DNA from: Bacteroidota bacterium
GTDB taxonomy: Bacteria; Bacteroidota; Ignavibacteria; Kryptoniales; JAKASW01
Assembly: GCA_023381615.1 (NCBI GenBank)
Contig: JAMCQL010000024.1
Location: forward strand, 36,509 to 100,508
DNA length: 64,000 bases
Reading direction: 5' to 3'
The translations under genes and the position numbers were made by a program. Under the pieces are notes generated by a model, which worked only from the letters and a program-made list of their open reading frames with translations, ran no database searches and was not told the DNA's origin. How positions within the stretch are numbered: the stretch's first letter is position 1; each line of letters opens with the position of its first letter. Of this stretch, positions 38,186 to 47,852 are shown piece after piece.

Positions 38186-38859
38186 TGGATCTATTGTCGT
38201 TTTTAATCGGTCTAATGCTTCTCCTCCCGATTCAACGGCAGGACAATGGCTTGCAGTATATAGAAAATGTGATCGGAAAATTCTCCGGCATAAAGGATTA
38301 CACCGTTGATGTGCGGGTGCATCTTGACATTCAAGAGGTCAAAGCTCCGGATATGGATGCTAAGGTCTATTACAAAGAACCGGACAAGGTAAAGATAGAT
38401 TCAAAGGGACTTTTCTTTTTGCCAAAAGATGTCGGCGTATTCAATCCGAGAAAGTTCAATCCGAAGGACTTCGACATAAGCGTTATAGACACTTTGACCT
38501 ACAATGGCGATCCTGCCGTTCGCGTTTCGCTGACATCCAAGAAGGATGAAGCGAAGGATCACAAAATCATTTTGACAATCGACAAAAAGGATTGGCTCAT
38601 CAAAGAGATCGCGACAGTGCCTTCTCCTGGGCGCCAAGTCTCAGCGAAAATTTCTTACGGTGTTTTTGACGGATTCGAGTTACCTGTAAAGATCGAAGTC
38701 AACCTTGATGTTGCGAAGGTAAATCCGCAAATGGGAGGCTTTGACGGTGAACGCCGCCGCGGCGGGGGAGTAAAGGGAAACGTTGAGGTTTACTACTCGA
38801 ACTACAAAATAAATGCGGGTTTGAGCGATGAGATATTTAAGAAAGAAGGAGATCGTTAG
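38185..38859 (+). CDS. LolA-like / outer-membrane lipoprotein-sorting family protein
   Basis: 224 residues. Short hydrophobic signal region (LLSFLIGLMLLLP), then a repeated beta pattern as in LolA/LolB-type half barrels: KDYTVDVRVHLDIQEV, MDAKVYYKEPDKVKID, VRVSLTSKKDE, LIKEIATVPSPGR. Near the end a Gly/Arg-rich GERRRGGGVKG stretch. Last gene of the ABC operon; three hairpins follow. Confidence 0.75.
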   Translation: MDLLSFLIGLMLLLPIQRQDNGLQYIENVIGKFSGIKDYTVDVRVHLDIQEVKAPDMDAKVYYKEPDKVKIDSKGLFFLPKDVGVFNPRKFNPKDFDISVIDTLTYNGDPAVRVSLTSKKDEAKDHKIILTIDKKDWLIKEIATVPSPGRQVSAKISYGVFDGFELPVKIEVNLDVAKVNPQMGGFDGERRRGGGVKGNVEVYYSNYKINAGLSDEIFKKEGDR

Positions 38860-38895
38860 CTGCGTTGCCGTAAACGACAACGCTTAAAGAATAAA

Positions 38896-38988
38896 GCATC
38901 CCGACAAGTCGGGATGCTCTGATAATCTTTCTTCTTAGCTCGGTTCACCGAGCTTTGTCCGCGCAGCGTAATCATTTATGATTACGCT
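38896..38988. repeat. Three consecutive perfect hairpins
   Basis: GCATCCCGAC-AA-GTCGGGATGC (38896-38917), AGCTCGG-TTCA-CCGAGCT (38937-38954) and AGCGTAATCAT-TT-ATGATTACGCT (38965-38988). None has a good T-run. The first shares arms with 1415 and 11832. The rest of 38860-39211 shows no gene. Confidence 0.7.
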
Positions 38989-39211
38989 TGTCATGAAGCA
39001 AATCTTTTATACTCCTTATCACTTCTTGCTAAACTTTCACACCTCAAGTATATTTTAACCACATACATGAGAGAGAGGAAAAATTGGAACTCAATGTCCT
39101 TCCCAAGGAGAATGATTTTTATGGGAACCAAAAAGAGTGTTCTGATAGAGATACATTGAAAGTTGTTGTCGTGTCTATTCTATTCATTGAAAGTGAAGTA
39201 GTCGGACATAG

Positions 39212-41857
39212 ATGAGTAGAGGTGCATCGATCACGCCAGTGATGTTACAGTACAGGAGAGTGAAGGACCGCTATCCTGATGCAATCGTGCTGTTCAGGAT
39301 GGGAGACTTTTACGAGACGTTCGAGGAAGACGCGAAGATCGCCAGTGCGGTTTTGTCATTGACACTTACGAAACGCGCAAACGGAGCCGCTGCCGACGTG
39401 CCGTTAGCCGGCTTCCCGCATCACGCGATAAATCAATATCTGCCGAAACTCGTAAAGGCCGGTTATCGGGTTGCCGTCTGCGAACAATTGGAAGACCCGA
39501 AGCTCGCAAAAGGCATCGTCAAGCGGGACATAGTCGAGGTGGTGACGCCCGGCGTTAATTTTTCCGCCGAATCTGTGAAGGTGAACAACTATTTTGCCGC
39601 TTTGATAACGAACGAGCGCGGGTTCGGATTGGCGTTTTGCGATGCGACAACAGGAGAATTCAATTTTTCTCACGGTGAAATCGAGGAATTGGAAACTTAT
39701 CTTACAAAAATTGAACCGCTTGAAGTTGTCTTGCCGCGGGACTTATCAGACAAACTCGAGCCGATAATTCAGGGCTGTCTCAAGAGGGCGATCATTACAA
39801 GACGCGACGATTACATTTTCAATTTCGATTACGCTTACGATAAACTCATCCATCATTTCAATGTTCAGAATCTCAAGGGCTTTGGAATAGAATCAAAAAT
39901 GTTGGCAGTTGAAGCGGCAGGCGCCGCGCTCGATTATCTTGCCGAAACTCAAAATGGCAATCTATCTCATATCGTCGGAATGTCGGAGTTCAGCCTCTCC
40001 GGATTTCTGGAAATTAACAGGACAAGCAGCAAGCATCTCGAAATTGTCGAGAGCACATCGGAAGTGAACGCGACACTTTTAGGTATCATGGATTCGACAG
40101 AGACGGCGATGGGCGCAAGGTTCTTGAGAAGAATGCTGCTTCAACCTCTGAAAAGCGTCAGCGGAATAAACGCGCGTCTCGATGCTGTTGAAGAATTGAC
40201 AAAAAATTCCGAAGTGCGCAGAAAACTCAGCGAGCAGCTTTCCGGTTTCGGCGACCTCGAAAGACTTGTAGCGAGAATTTCCACAAAGCGCGCGTCGCCA
40301 CGTGAACTTGGCGCTCTGCGGACAATGCTGACGAGAATTCCTGACATAAAGTCTGAAATTGTCAAACTGAGTTCTACACTCTGGATCGAGATCGGATCGT
40401 TGATCAATCCGGAGCCGCAATTGCTGAAAAGGCTTTCGGAGTCTTTGTCCGAAGATCTGCCGGCGCAGGCTTCTGATGGTGGTGTAATAAGAAAAGGTTA
40501 CAATGGTGAGCTGGACGAACTGCGCGGGCTTTCCTTCAACGCAAAAGATTGGATTGCGCGGCTTCAAGTCACCGAGCGGCAGCGGACAGGCATTCAATCT
40601 CTCAAGGTCGATTATAATTCGGTGTTCGGTTACTACATAGAAATCACCAAGTCAAATCTTCCCCGCGTTCCGCAAGACTACATCCGCAAGCAGACTTTGG
40701 TGAATGCGGAGCGTTTCGTAACTCAGGAATTGAAAGAGTACGAAGAAAAGGTTCTGCACGCCGAGGAAAAGATTCAAAAACTCGAGCTGCAATTGTTTGA
40801 AGAATTGCGCAATGAAGTCGCGATGCATTCTTCCTCTCTTCTCGCGACTTCGAGGGCGCTCGCACTCGCAGATGTTCTCTTGTCATTCTCAATAGTTGCG
40901 CGTGAAAATAATTATGTTAGGCCTGTTATAGATGAATCTCTCGATCTGGAAATTGAAGCGGGCAGACATCCTGTTGTCGAAAGGGTTTTGCCGAGCGGAG
41001 AGAGTTTCGTTCCGAACGATCTGATTTTGTCCGAAGGGAAAGAACAGATTGCGCTAATCACCGGTCCGAACATGGCCGGCAAAAGCGTATTCATTCGGCA
41101 AGTTGCTTTGATAATTTTGATTGCACAGGCAGGATCGTTCGTGCCGGCGAAACGAGCTCGGATAGGAGTTGTCGATAAGATATTTACAAGGGTTGGAGCA
41201 TCCGACAATATCAGCGCCGGCGAGAGTACTTTCATGGTTGAGATGCAGGAAGCCGCCGACATTTTGAACAACGCGACGCCTAAAAGCCTCGTTCTCCTCG
41301 ATGAGATCGGAAGGGGCACGAGCACTTTTGACGGTGTTTCGATTGCCTGGTCGATCGTCGAATATTTACACCAAAATCCCGCGCGGACCGCCCGGACGTT
41401 GTTCGCAACTCACTATCATGAATTGAACGAACTTTCCGAACTTTATCAGCGCGTGAAAAATTTCAAAGCGGATGTCCGCGAATACGGCGGAAAGGTTGTC
41501 TTTCTCCACAAAATTGTCGAAGGAAGTGCAGACCACAGTTATGGAATACACGTTGCCGAGATGGCGGGCTTGCCAAAGGCGGTTACTTCCCGCGCAAAGG
41601 AAATTTTGAAAAACCTCGAGTCGTTTGAATTGTCCGCGACTGAATCCGCCTCATTATCACATGGCGGAGCGAAGATGCCGAAGCCGCATAAAGTTCTGAC
41701 GAAAACCAAAGAAGGCGACTTGCAGATCGAGATGTTTCAGCTTGGTGATGAGGAGCTTCGACAGAAGATCAAAGGCGTCGATGTGAATAATCTTACTCCG
41801 GTTGAGGCGCTCAACAAGATTGCTGAGCTCAAGAAGATTATAGAAAAGGAGAAATAA
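39212..41857 (+). CDS. mutS: DNA mismatch repair protein MutS
   Basis: 881 residues. Mismatch-binding N-terminus with the Phe-x-Glu loop in LFRMGDFYETF (residue ~30-40), connector and lever domains, and the ABC-type ATPase with ALITGPNMAGKSVFIRQ near residue 618, STFMVEMQE, LDEIGRGTSTFDG and ATHYHEL. Length and motifs are those of MutS1. One base separates it from the HerA-type gene. No mutL in the window. Confidence 0.97.
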   Translation: MSRGASITPVMLQYRRVKDRYPDAIVLFRMGDFYETFEEDAKIASAVLSLTLTKRANGAAADVPLAGFPHHAINQYLPKLVKAGYRVAVCEQLEDPKLAKGIVKRDIVEVVTPGVNFSAESVKVNNYFAALITNERGFGLAFCDATTGEFNFSHGEIEELETYLTKIEPLEVVLPRDLSDKLEPIIQGCLKRAIITRRDDYIFNFDYAYDKLIHHFNVQNLKGFGIESKMLAVEAAGAALDYLAETQNGNLSHIVGMSEFSLSGFLEINRTSSKHLEIVESTSEVNATLLGIMDSTETAMGARFLRRMLLQPLKSVSGINARLDAVEELTKNSEVRRKLSEQLSGFGDLERLVARISTKRASPRELGALRTMLTRIPDIKSEIVKLSSTLWIEIGSLINPEPQLLKRLSESLSEDLPAQASDGGVIRKGYNGELDELRGLSFNAKDWIARLQVTERQRTGIQSLKVDYNSVFGYYIEITKSNLPRVPQDYIRKQTLVNAERFVTQELKEYEEKVLHAEEKIQKLELQLFEELRNEVAMHSSSLLATSRALALADVLLSFSIVARENNYVRPVIDESLDLEIEAGRHPVVERVLPSGESFVPNDLILSEGKEQIALITGPNMAGKSVFIRQVALIILIAQAGSFVPAKRARIGVVDKIFTRVGASDNISAGESTFMVEMQEAADILNNATPKSLVLLDEIGRGTSTFDGVSIAWSIVEYLHQNPARTARTLFATHYHELNELSELYQRVKNFKADVREYGGKVVFLHKIVEGSADHSYGIHVAEMAGLPKAVTSRAKEILKNLESFELSATESASLSHGGAKMPKPHKVLTKTKEGDLQIEMFQLGDEELRQKIKGVDVNNLTPVEALNKIAELKKIIEKEK

Positions 41858-43378
41858 ATGGGAGCAGCGGGTAAAGTAGTGTCGGTTCGTGGTTCGACGA
41901 TAATTGGAGAGACGGGCGTAACCGAGAATTTCAGCGTCGGCGCGTATATCTCGATTCCCGTTCAAGAGAGCAAAATCCTCGGCATCGTAACATCTCTTGA
42001 ACTTTCTTCCGCGGATACCGTTAGATTTACCGCAAATCTTTTTGGAAAATTCAGCTCGGGAAAATTTGAGCGCGGTACTGAAGAGCTTCCGTCTCCGGGA
42101 GCAAGTATCGAAGTGCCGACCGAATCGGAACTCGATCTCATATTCAATACGCATAGAAGATTCGATTTTGCTCTTGGAGAAATATCTCTTTTGAAGGGCA
42201 AGAAGAACTATATAGACCCGGACAAATTTTTCAGCAGGCATATCGCAATCGTTGGAGCTACTGGTTCCGGAAAATCGTGCGCCGTCGCTTCTATATTACA
42301 GAAAGTTGCAAAGCTTCCGGGCGCAAGAATTATTTTGCTCGACCTCCACGACGAATACGGCGATGCCTTCGGCGAGCTTGCGGAAAAAGTAAACATCGGC
42401 GAGTTTGAGCTGCCATATTGGGCAATGAACTTCGACGAGCTTGTCGAAACATTTATCGATAAGGACGATCCGTCCGCACGCAGCGAGACTGTTGTCATGT
42501 CCGAGATCGTCTTGAACGGCAAGCGCGCAAAAAATCTTGCTTACAAAGATTCGATAACGGTTGATTCTCCCGTCTACTTCGATCTTACGGATATAAAAGT
42601 CAAAATGCAGGCGCTTGATACCGAACGGCTGCCGAACGGAAAAGAAGGGCCGTTCTACGGAAGTTTCACGCGGTTTCTGTTTAAGTTCGATTCAAAGTTT
42701 AACGACAAGCGATTTGAATTTCTTTTCAAACCAAAAAGATTTAAGTCCACCGACACGTTTTCAAAATTCCTGGAATCTCTTTTCGGATTGAAGTCGGGGA
42801 AATCGATCGTTGTTCTCAATCTGAGCAACGTGCCTCAGGAAGTGGTGAATGCGCTCGTCTCCCTGCTCGCGCGGCTTGTTTTCGATTTCAACATGTGGAA
42901 TCCTTATCGCGCAAATCTTCCCATACTTTTAGTGCTCGAAGAAGCGCACAACTATCTCAACTCTCGGATGTCTTCACAGACTGCACGCCGGACAATCGAG
43001 CGTGTAGTAAAAGAAGGAAGAAAGTACGGCGTCAGCTGCATGGTTGTGAGCCAAAGGCCGATCGATGTTGCCGAGTCGATACTTTCACAGTGCAGCAACT
43101 TTGTGGCGATGCGTTTGTCGAATCCGGACGATCAGGCTTACGTCGCCAAACTTGTGCCGGAGTCCATGACCGATTTGTTGGATGTCATCCCGGCATTGAA
43201 ACAAGGCGAAGGGCTTCTTCTTGGCGACGCGTCCATTTTGCCATTGCGAACGAAAATTGATCCGCCGAATCCATTCCCCAAAAGCAAGGACGTTGATTTC
43301 TACACTAAATGGAGCATACTCCCGCCGGCAGTGGATCTCGAAAATGTTGTGGAACGGTGGAGAAGGATTAGCTATTAA
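41858..43378 (+). CDS. HerA-type ATPase (DUF87/FtsK-HerA superfamily)
   Basis: 506 residues. N-terminal beta-barrel (HAS) domain (~1-115: GKVVSVRGSTIIGETG, VGAYISIPV), Walker A VGATGSGKS at ~133, Walker B ILLVLEEAHNYL, sensor and arginine region RKYGVSCMVVSQRPIDV and the NFVAMRLSNPDDQAYV stretch. HerA is a hexameric translocase that in archaea works with the nuclease NurA; no nuclease partner is adjacent here, only mutS and a phosphatase. Directly follows mutS and overlaps the next gene by one base. Confidence 0.9.
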   Translation: MGAAGKVVSVRGSTIIGETGVTENFSVGAYISIPVQESKILGIVTSLELSSADTVRFTANLFGKFSSGKFERGTEELPSPGASIEVPTESELDLIFNTHRRFDFALGEISLLKGKKNYIDPDKFFSRHIAIVGATGSGKSCAVASILQKVAKLPGARIILLDLHDEYGDAFGELAEKVNIGEFELPYWAMNFDELVETFIDKDDPSARSETVVMSEIVLNGKRAKNLAYKDSITVDSPVYFDLTDIKVKMQALDTERLPNGKEGPFYGSFTRFLFKFDSKFNDKRFEFLFKPKRFKSTDTFSKFLESLFGLKSGKSIVVLNLSNVPQEVVNALVSLLARLVFDFNMWNPYRANLPILLVLEEAHNYLNSRMSSQTARRTIERVVKEGRKYGVSCMVVSQRPIDVAESILSQCSNFVAMRLSNPDDQAYVAKLVPESMTDLLDVIPALKQGEGLLLGDASILPLRTKIDPPNPFPKSKDVDFYTKWSILPPAVDLENVVERWRRISY

Positions 43379-44610
43379 TGAATCAGAGACAACTTTTTCA
43401 CACGATTGAAAAAACCGCATCGAAAGATTACAGGAGCGACGAGGAGTTACTGCAAAATGTCGTGCAGGAAATAATCAGTACGGATCAAATTAGGATCAGG
43501 GGTGGAAGAATCTGGAAACTCATCCCAAGGAAGAACGCATACATACTCGTCAAACAGATGGGGCAAGTCAAGTCCATCGCAGACAATTTCACAATAAAAG
43601 TTTCGGAATACCCGGATTCCATCCGCATCGGCAATCAGAAAACCGTGTTGAGTTCCGAACAAAATCCAGATCTACGCAAAAGAGGAATAGAGAATTATTC
43701 TGCTACCGGCGTCGGCGACAAGACTAAAGTGAAAGGCGTGCCGCTTTATCAATACATCTTGGCTTTTAATTCTGCCGGCGATAATCAGGAACTCTTCGAC
43801 ACACTCAACGTCATTGGCAGCGCGGTCACTGCCGTTTTGCGCGAACGGCACGCTGTTGCCCGCACGAAACAGCTCGAGCAGGACATAGACAAAGCCCGGG
43901 AGATCCAGCGCATCATTCTTCCCGAGCACGAACAAAAATACGGCTCGTTTCTGATCTTCGGAGTCTCAGTGCCCGAGCGTGTGGTCGGAGGAGATTTTTT
44001 CGATTACCTTCCCGCGGGCGAAGAAGGCGAGCGGCTTGGCGTGGCGATCGGTGACGCTGCGAGCAAAGGTTTAAGTGCGGCAGTTGAAGCGCTGTATGTT
44101 TCTGGTGCTTTGAAAATGGGAGTCGAGTTGCAAACCAATATGGCATCGCTTGTAAAAAAAATAAACAATCTTGTCAATTGGACGTTTTCGGATTCGCGCT
44201 TTGTTACGCTTTTCTACGGCGAGTTCACTGACGGGAAGAGCGGCCTTTTCCTTTATGTAAATGCCGGGCACAATCAGCCGCTTTTCTTCAAGCGATCAAA
44301 ATCGGAGGTTACCCAGCTTTCTACAACCGGCCCGGCTCTCGGAATTGCGCCGAACGCCCGCTATCAGGTTGGAAACGTGAATTTTGAGAAAGGTGACATA
44401 CTTCTGCTGTATACCGACGGAATTTCAGAGGCGACTGACAGCAACTTCGGCTTTTTTGGTGAAGAAAGATTAAAAAATAAACTCATTGAGCTTTCGGATT
44501 TGGAACCGAGAAAAATTTGTTACGAACTATTGGAAGAAGTTCAGAAGTTTTCTGTGTCGTCCGCGTATGCGGATGACAAAACGTTGGTGGTCATTAAGAG
44601 AATTGCATAG
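43378..44610 (+). CDS. RsbU/SpoIIE-type serine phosphatase with GAF-like N-terminus
   Basis: 410 residues. N-terminal ~165 residues look like a GAF-type domain, then a coiled linker (RTKQLEQDIDKAREIQRIILPE) and the PP2C-like phosphatase domain with GGDFFDYL, GVAIGDAASKG, LYVNAGHNQPLFF, and LLYTDGISEATD metal-binding motifs. Such proteins usually act on anti-sigma antagonists; no RsbV/RsbW-type gene is beside it. Confidence 0.94.
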   Translation: MNQRQLFHTIEKTASKDYRSDEELLQNVVQEIISTDQIRIRGGRIWKLIPRKNAYILVKQMGQVKSIADNFTIKVSEYPDSIRIGNQKTVLSSEQNPDLRKRGIENYSATGVGDKTKVKGVPLYQYILAFNSAGDNQELFDTLNVIGSAVTAVLRERHAVARTKQLEQDIDKAREIQRIILPEHEQKYGSFLIFGVSVPERVVGGDFFDYLPAGEEGERLGVAIGDAASKGLSAAVEALYVSGALKMGVELQTNMASLVKKINNLVNWTFSDSRFVTLFYGEFTDGKSGLFLYVNAGHNQPLFFKRSKSEVTQLSTTGPALGIAPNARYQVGNVNFEKGDILLLYTDGISEATDSNFGFFGEERLKNKLIELSDLEPRKICYELLEEVQKFSVSSAYADDKTLVVIKRIA

Positions 44611-44618
44611 GAGTTCCG

Positions 44619-46181
44619 ATGTCGCAAGAGACAGTTCGGATTGAAGATAGATTTAACGGTGTCACGAGCAAGCCTCCTCAGGTTAAGCTCGTAAAAGCGT
44701 TTTCGAATTCATTCAAGAATGTTATCGCGACGGCGAGGACGTGTTATTCTTCGAAAGGGATAATCGAAGACGAATCGGTCGATCTCGAGAAATACACTGA
44801 GCTTGCGCGAAGCATCTATGAAGCCGGGCATCACACAACTTTTCAGCATGCGACGTTCCAGTTCCAACTTTCGAATGTCTCGCGGCAATTCATTTGGTCT
44901 TTTCTGCATTCGCATCCTTTTTACAATTCGGAGCAGGTGAGCCAGAGATATGTCGAAGTGAAAGAGGAAAACTATTTTGTTCCGCCTTTGCAGGGCGCCG
45001 CGCTGGAGATATACACCAAAACCGCAAAAACTCAAGTTGAGGCATATAGAAAACTTGTTGATTTGCTGACGAAGCCGGCAGGCGGCGAGTATTTCAAGAG
45101 ATTTCCGAGCCGCAAGAATGACAAGCGATTCACAAGCGAAATAAAGAAGAAAGCACAGGAAATCGCGAGATATGTGCTTCCAGTCGCGACTTTCTCATAC
45201 CTTTACCACACGGTCAGCGGTTTGACTTTGCTCAGATACGCAAAGATGTCAAAAGTGGGTGATGCCTCATTTGAGCAGCAGCTTGTTGTTGGCATGATGG
45301 TACAGGAGCTTCTCAGGTTCGATCCGAATTATAAGATTGTTCTTGACGAACCGCTCGATGAAAGTTTTTTCTCGGAAAAAAGCCTTCACAAGAACGGCGT
45401 GGAATCGCACTTCATCGAAGAATTCGATCGTGATATGGGAAACCACACTTCTAAGCTCGTCGATTATAAGATCAATTCCGAAAAAATTGTTGCAGAATCT
45501 GTGAGGGAAGTTTTGGGCAAAAGTTCGGTCGAGCTTTCAGATCGTGAAGCTATCGAGCTTGCAATTGATCCATCTCGCAATAAGATTCTTGGTAATCCTC
45601 TTGTGCTGACAACTCACGACAAGATTTCACGGGCTTTGTATCATGCCTCTTATACTTTCAAAAAGAAATTGAGCCATACCGCTGATTCGCAGGATCAGAG
45701 GCATAGAATGACTCCGGCTTCCAGGCCTCTTATCACTGAGCACATGAGAAGCGAACCGGATTACATCATACCAAAACTTGTTCTCATGGATAAAGACGCA
45801 GAGAAACTTTACCGCGACACGATGGACATAACGTGGGACGCGATAAACAAACTCGTCGAGATGAATGTTGACAAACAGTTTGCATCATACCTTCTTCCGA
45901 ATGCCTTTCCGATAAGATTTACAGAGTCAGCAGATCTGCTGAATCTTCACCACAAAGTTGAAATGCGACTCTGCTACAATGCACAGGAAGAAATCTGGCA
46001 AGCTTCACTCGACGAGGTTGAGCAAATCAAAAACGTTCATCCGAATTTGGGGGAATTTCTTTTGCCGCCCTGCACGATAAGACTTCTCGCGGGGACAAAG
46101 CCTTACTGTCCTGAAGGGAAACGCTATTGCGGAGTTCCTGTTTGGAAGCTCGACGTTTCTGATTATTCGAGAACGATTTAA
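44619..46181 (+). CDS. Double-domain ThyX-like thymidylate synthase
   Basis: 520 residues, twice the ThyX length, with two ThyX-like halves. First half (~20-250): ATARTCYSSKG, HHTTFQHATFQFQLSNVSRQ, and LHSHPFYNSEQVSQRYVEV. Second half (~300-510): LTTHDKISRALYHASYTF, DQRHRMTPASRPL, then AEKLYRDTMDI. The canonical RHRxxSxNxxSxRY motif is split: RHR is kept in half two, SxRY in half one. FAD-dependent dUMP methylation with folate is the family reaction; whether one or both sites work is unknown. No thyA seen here. Confidence 0.85.
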   Translation: MSQETVRIEDRFNGVTSKPPQVKLVKAFSNSFKNVIATARTCYSSKGIIEDESVDLEKYTELARSIYEAGHHTTFQHATFQFQLSNVSRQFIWSFLHSHPFYNSEQVSQRYVEVKEENYFVPPLQGAALEIYTKTAKTQVEAYRKLVDLLTKPAGGEYFKRFPSRKNDKRFTSEIKKKAQEIARYVLPVATFSYLYHTVSGLTLLRYAKMSKVGDASFEQQLVVGMMVQELLRFDPNYKIVLDEPLDESFFSEKSLHKNGVESHFIEEFDRDMGNHTSKLVDYKINSEKIVAESVREVLGKSSVELSDREAIELAIDPSRNKILGNPLVLTTHDKISRALYHASYTFKKKLSHTADSQDQRHRMTPASRPLITEHMRSEPDYIIPKLVLMDKDAEKLYRDTMDITWDAINKLVEMNVDKQFASYLLPNAFPIRFTESADLLNLHHKVEMRLCYNAQEEIWQASLDEVEQIKNVHPNLGEFLLPPCTIRLLAGTKPYCPEGKRYCGVPVWKLDVSDYSRTI

Positions 46182-46187
46182 CTCCCG

Positions 46188-47804
46188 ATGATCTTTTCAG
46201 TTTATCAGATCGCACTTTTCTTTGCCATGCTTGCGATCTCATCGTACACTGTTTATCGCTACAAGCGCGGCAGTTACAACGTGCTTGTCGGGTGGAGACA
46301 TATTCCGCGCGGATTGATTCTCGTAACGATTGGTACGGCCCTGGACGCCTTGGAGAGTGTGGTACAAATTCCGCGTGTAATACTTCTACCGTACAACGTT
46401 GTGCTGAGTTTCGGTTTTTATCTTCTCGGGATATTATTCATTGGCTATGGAATCATCAAACTTGTACCGGGCATCGACGAATATGTCAGTTCGCTTGCGG
46501 ACAAGAAACTTGTCGAACAAAACAAGGTTTTCACAAAACATCTTTTGAAACTTCAGGAGAACAGTATGGCGCTTGCGTCCCCCGGAAGTGTTCAAGATGT
46601 TCTCCAGAGAATTGTTTCCAATGCACAGGAAGTGACGGGCGCATATTTTTCTGCGCTGCTTCTTTTTAATCCGCGGTCAGACACGCTCAATTCGAGTTAC
46701 TATTCCGGAAACGGCGGCAAAGCTTTGGAAAAGCTTGTCGACATGTTCGACATTGATCTTCGTAACATTGAGTTACCCGAAGATAAATTGGAGTTTTTGA
46801 GAGAGATCGCCAGCAGCCGGAAGTCTTACATTGGAACGGATATTAATGAACTCCTTGCGTTCTATCTTGGAGACAGAAAAATCCCGGATGTTATCAACAA
46901 ATGGGAAATAAAACAGTTCGTTCTGGTTCCATTGCATACCGACAATTCGGCAGAAGGTCTGCTTTGCTATCTTTTCGCAGGAGAGGATTATTCGGAAATT
47001 TTGCTCGAACTTTTTGCCCACCAATGTTCGCTGGCAATGCGAAATGCAAAGTTATTCGATGAGATGCAGCAGAATACAATCGCTCTTGAAGTTCAGCGTC
47101 GAAAGGCGGAAAACGCAAACCGTTCGAAGACAGAGTTTCTTGCAAATATGAGCCACGAACTGCGGACACCGCTCAATGCAATAATCGGCTTCAGCGAAAT
47201 TCTTCATACTGATATAAATGAGATGCCGCCCGAAATGGCGCAGCAGTTCATCGGAAACATCAACAGCAGCGGCAGGCACCTCCTTGAACTCGTCAATGAT
47301 CTTCTTGATTTGTCAAGACTTGAGATTGGAAGGTTGAAGCTTGAGAAATCTCATTTTGCATTGTCGGATGAATTGATGCAAGCGGTCAAGATTGTAGAGC
47401 CGATGGCAGGCGAGAAAAAGATAAAGATCGCAACGGAGATCGAAGAATCGATTGGACAGATCTATGCCGATCCCCAGAAATTGAGACAGATAATCATCAA
47501 CCTCCTTTCGAATGCGGTGAAGTTCAGTCATTACCAAGGGATAATCAACCTGAACGTTCGGCAGAACGGTAATTCAATTCATTTCTGCGTCGAAGATTTT
47601 GGAATGGGAATAAGATCTGATGACATTGACAGATTGTTTAAGCCGTTTGAACAGCTTACTCAAAATCCGTATGCGAAGAAATATCGCGGAGTAGGATTGG
47701 GACTTGCGTTGACAAGGCGTCTTGTCGAATTACACGGCGGAAGAGTCTGGGCTGAAAGTGAAATCGGAAAAGGCTCGAAGTTCTTCTTTACGATACCGCA
47801 ATAA
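46188..47804 (+). CDS. Hybrid-free sensor histidine kinase with GAF domain
   Basis: 538 residues. Three N-terminal helices (FSVYQIALFFAMLAISSYTVY and two more near residues 43-90), a coiled coil, a GAF domain (~125-300), HisKA with H-box MSHELRTPLNAIIGFSE (about residue 323), and HATPase with IIINLLSNAVKF, VEDFGMGI and GVGLGLALTRRLVELHGG. No partner regulator is adjacent; the gene follows thyX by 6 nt. Confidence 0.94.
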   Translation: MIFSVYQIALFFAMLAISSYTVYRYKRGSYNVLVGWRHIPRGLILVTIGTALDALESVVQIPRVILLPYNVVLSFGFYLLGILFIGYGIIKLVPGIDEYVSSLADKKLVEQNKVFTKHLLKLQENSMALASPGSVQDVLQRIVSNAQEVTGAYFSALLLFNPRSDTLNSSYYSGNGGKALEKLVDMFDIDLRNIELPEDKLEFLREIASSRKSYIGTDINELLAFYLGDRKIPDVINKWEIKQFVLVPLHTDNSAEGLLCYLFAGEDYSEILLELFAHQCSLAMRNAKLFDEMQQNTIALEVQRRKAENANRSKTEFLANMSHELRTPLNAIIGFSEILHTDINEMPPEMAQQFIGNINSSGRHLLELVNDLLDLSRLEIGRLKLEKSHFALSDELMQAVKIVEPMAGEKKIKIATEIEESIGQIYADPQKLRQIIINLLSNAVKFSHYQGIINLNVRQNGNSIHFCVEDFGMGIRSDDIDRLFKPFEQLTQNPYAKKYRGVGLGLALTRRLVELHGGRVWAESEIGKGSKFFFTIPQ

Positions 47805-47852
47805 TGGATTCAAAAAAGTACACGATAAAGAAAAATCTAAAAGCAGCTATAA

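Noticed and set aside
41858..44610. HerA-type ATPase as part of a SIR2-HerA or DUF4297-HerA phage-defence system
   Set aside because: Neither neighbour is a SIR2, DUF4297 or nuclease gene; both flanks are mutS and a PP2C phosphatase.
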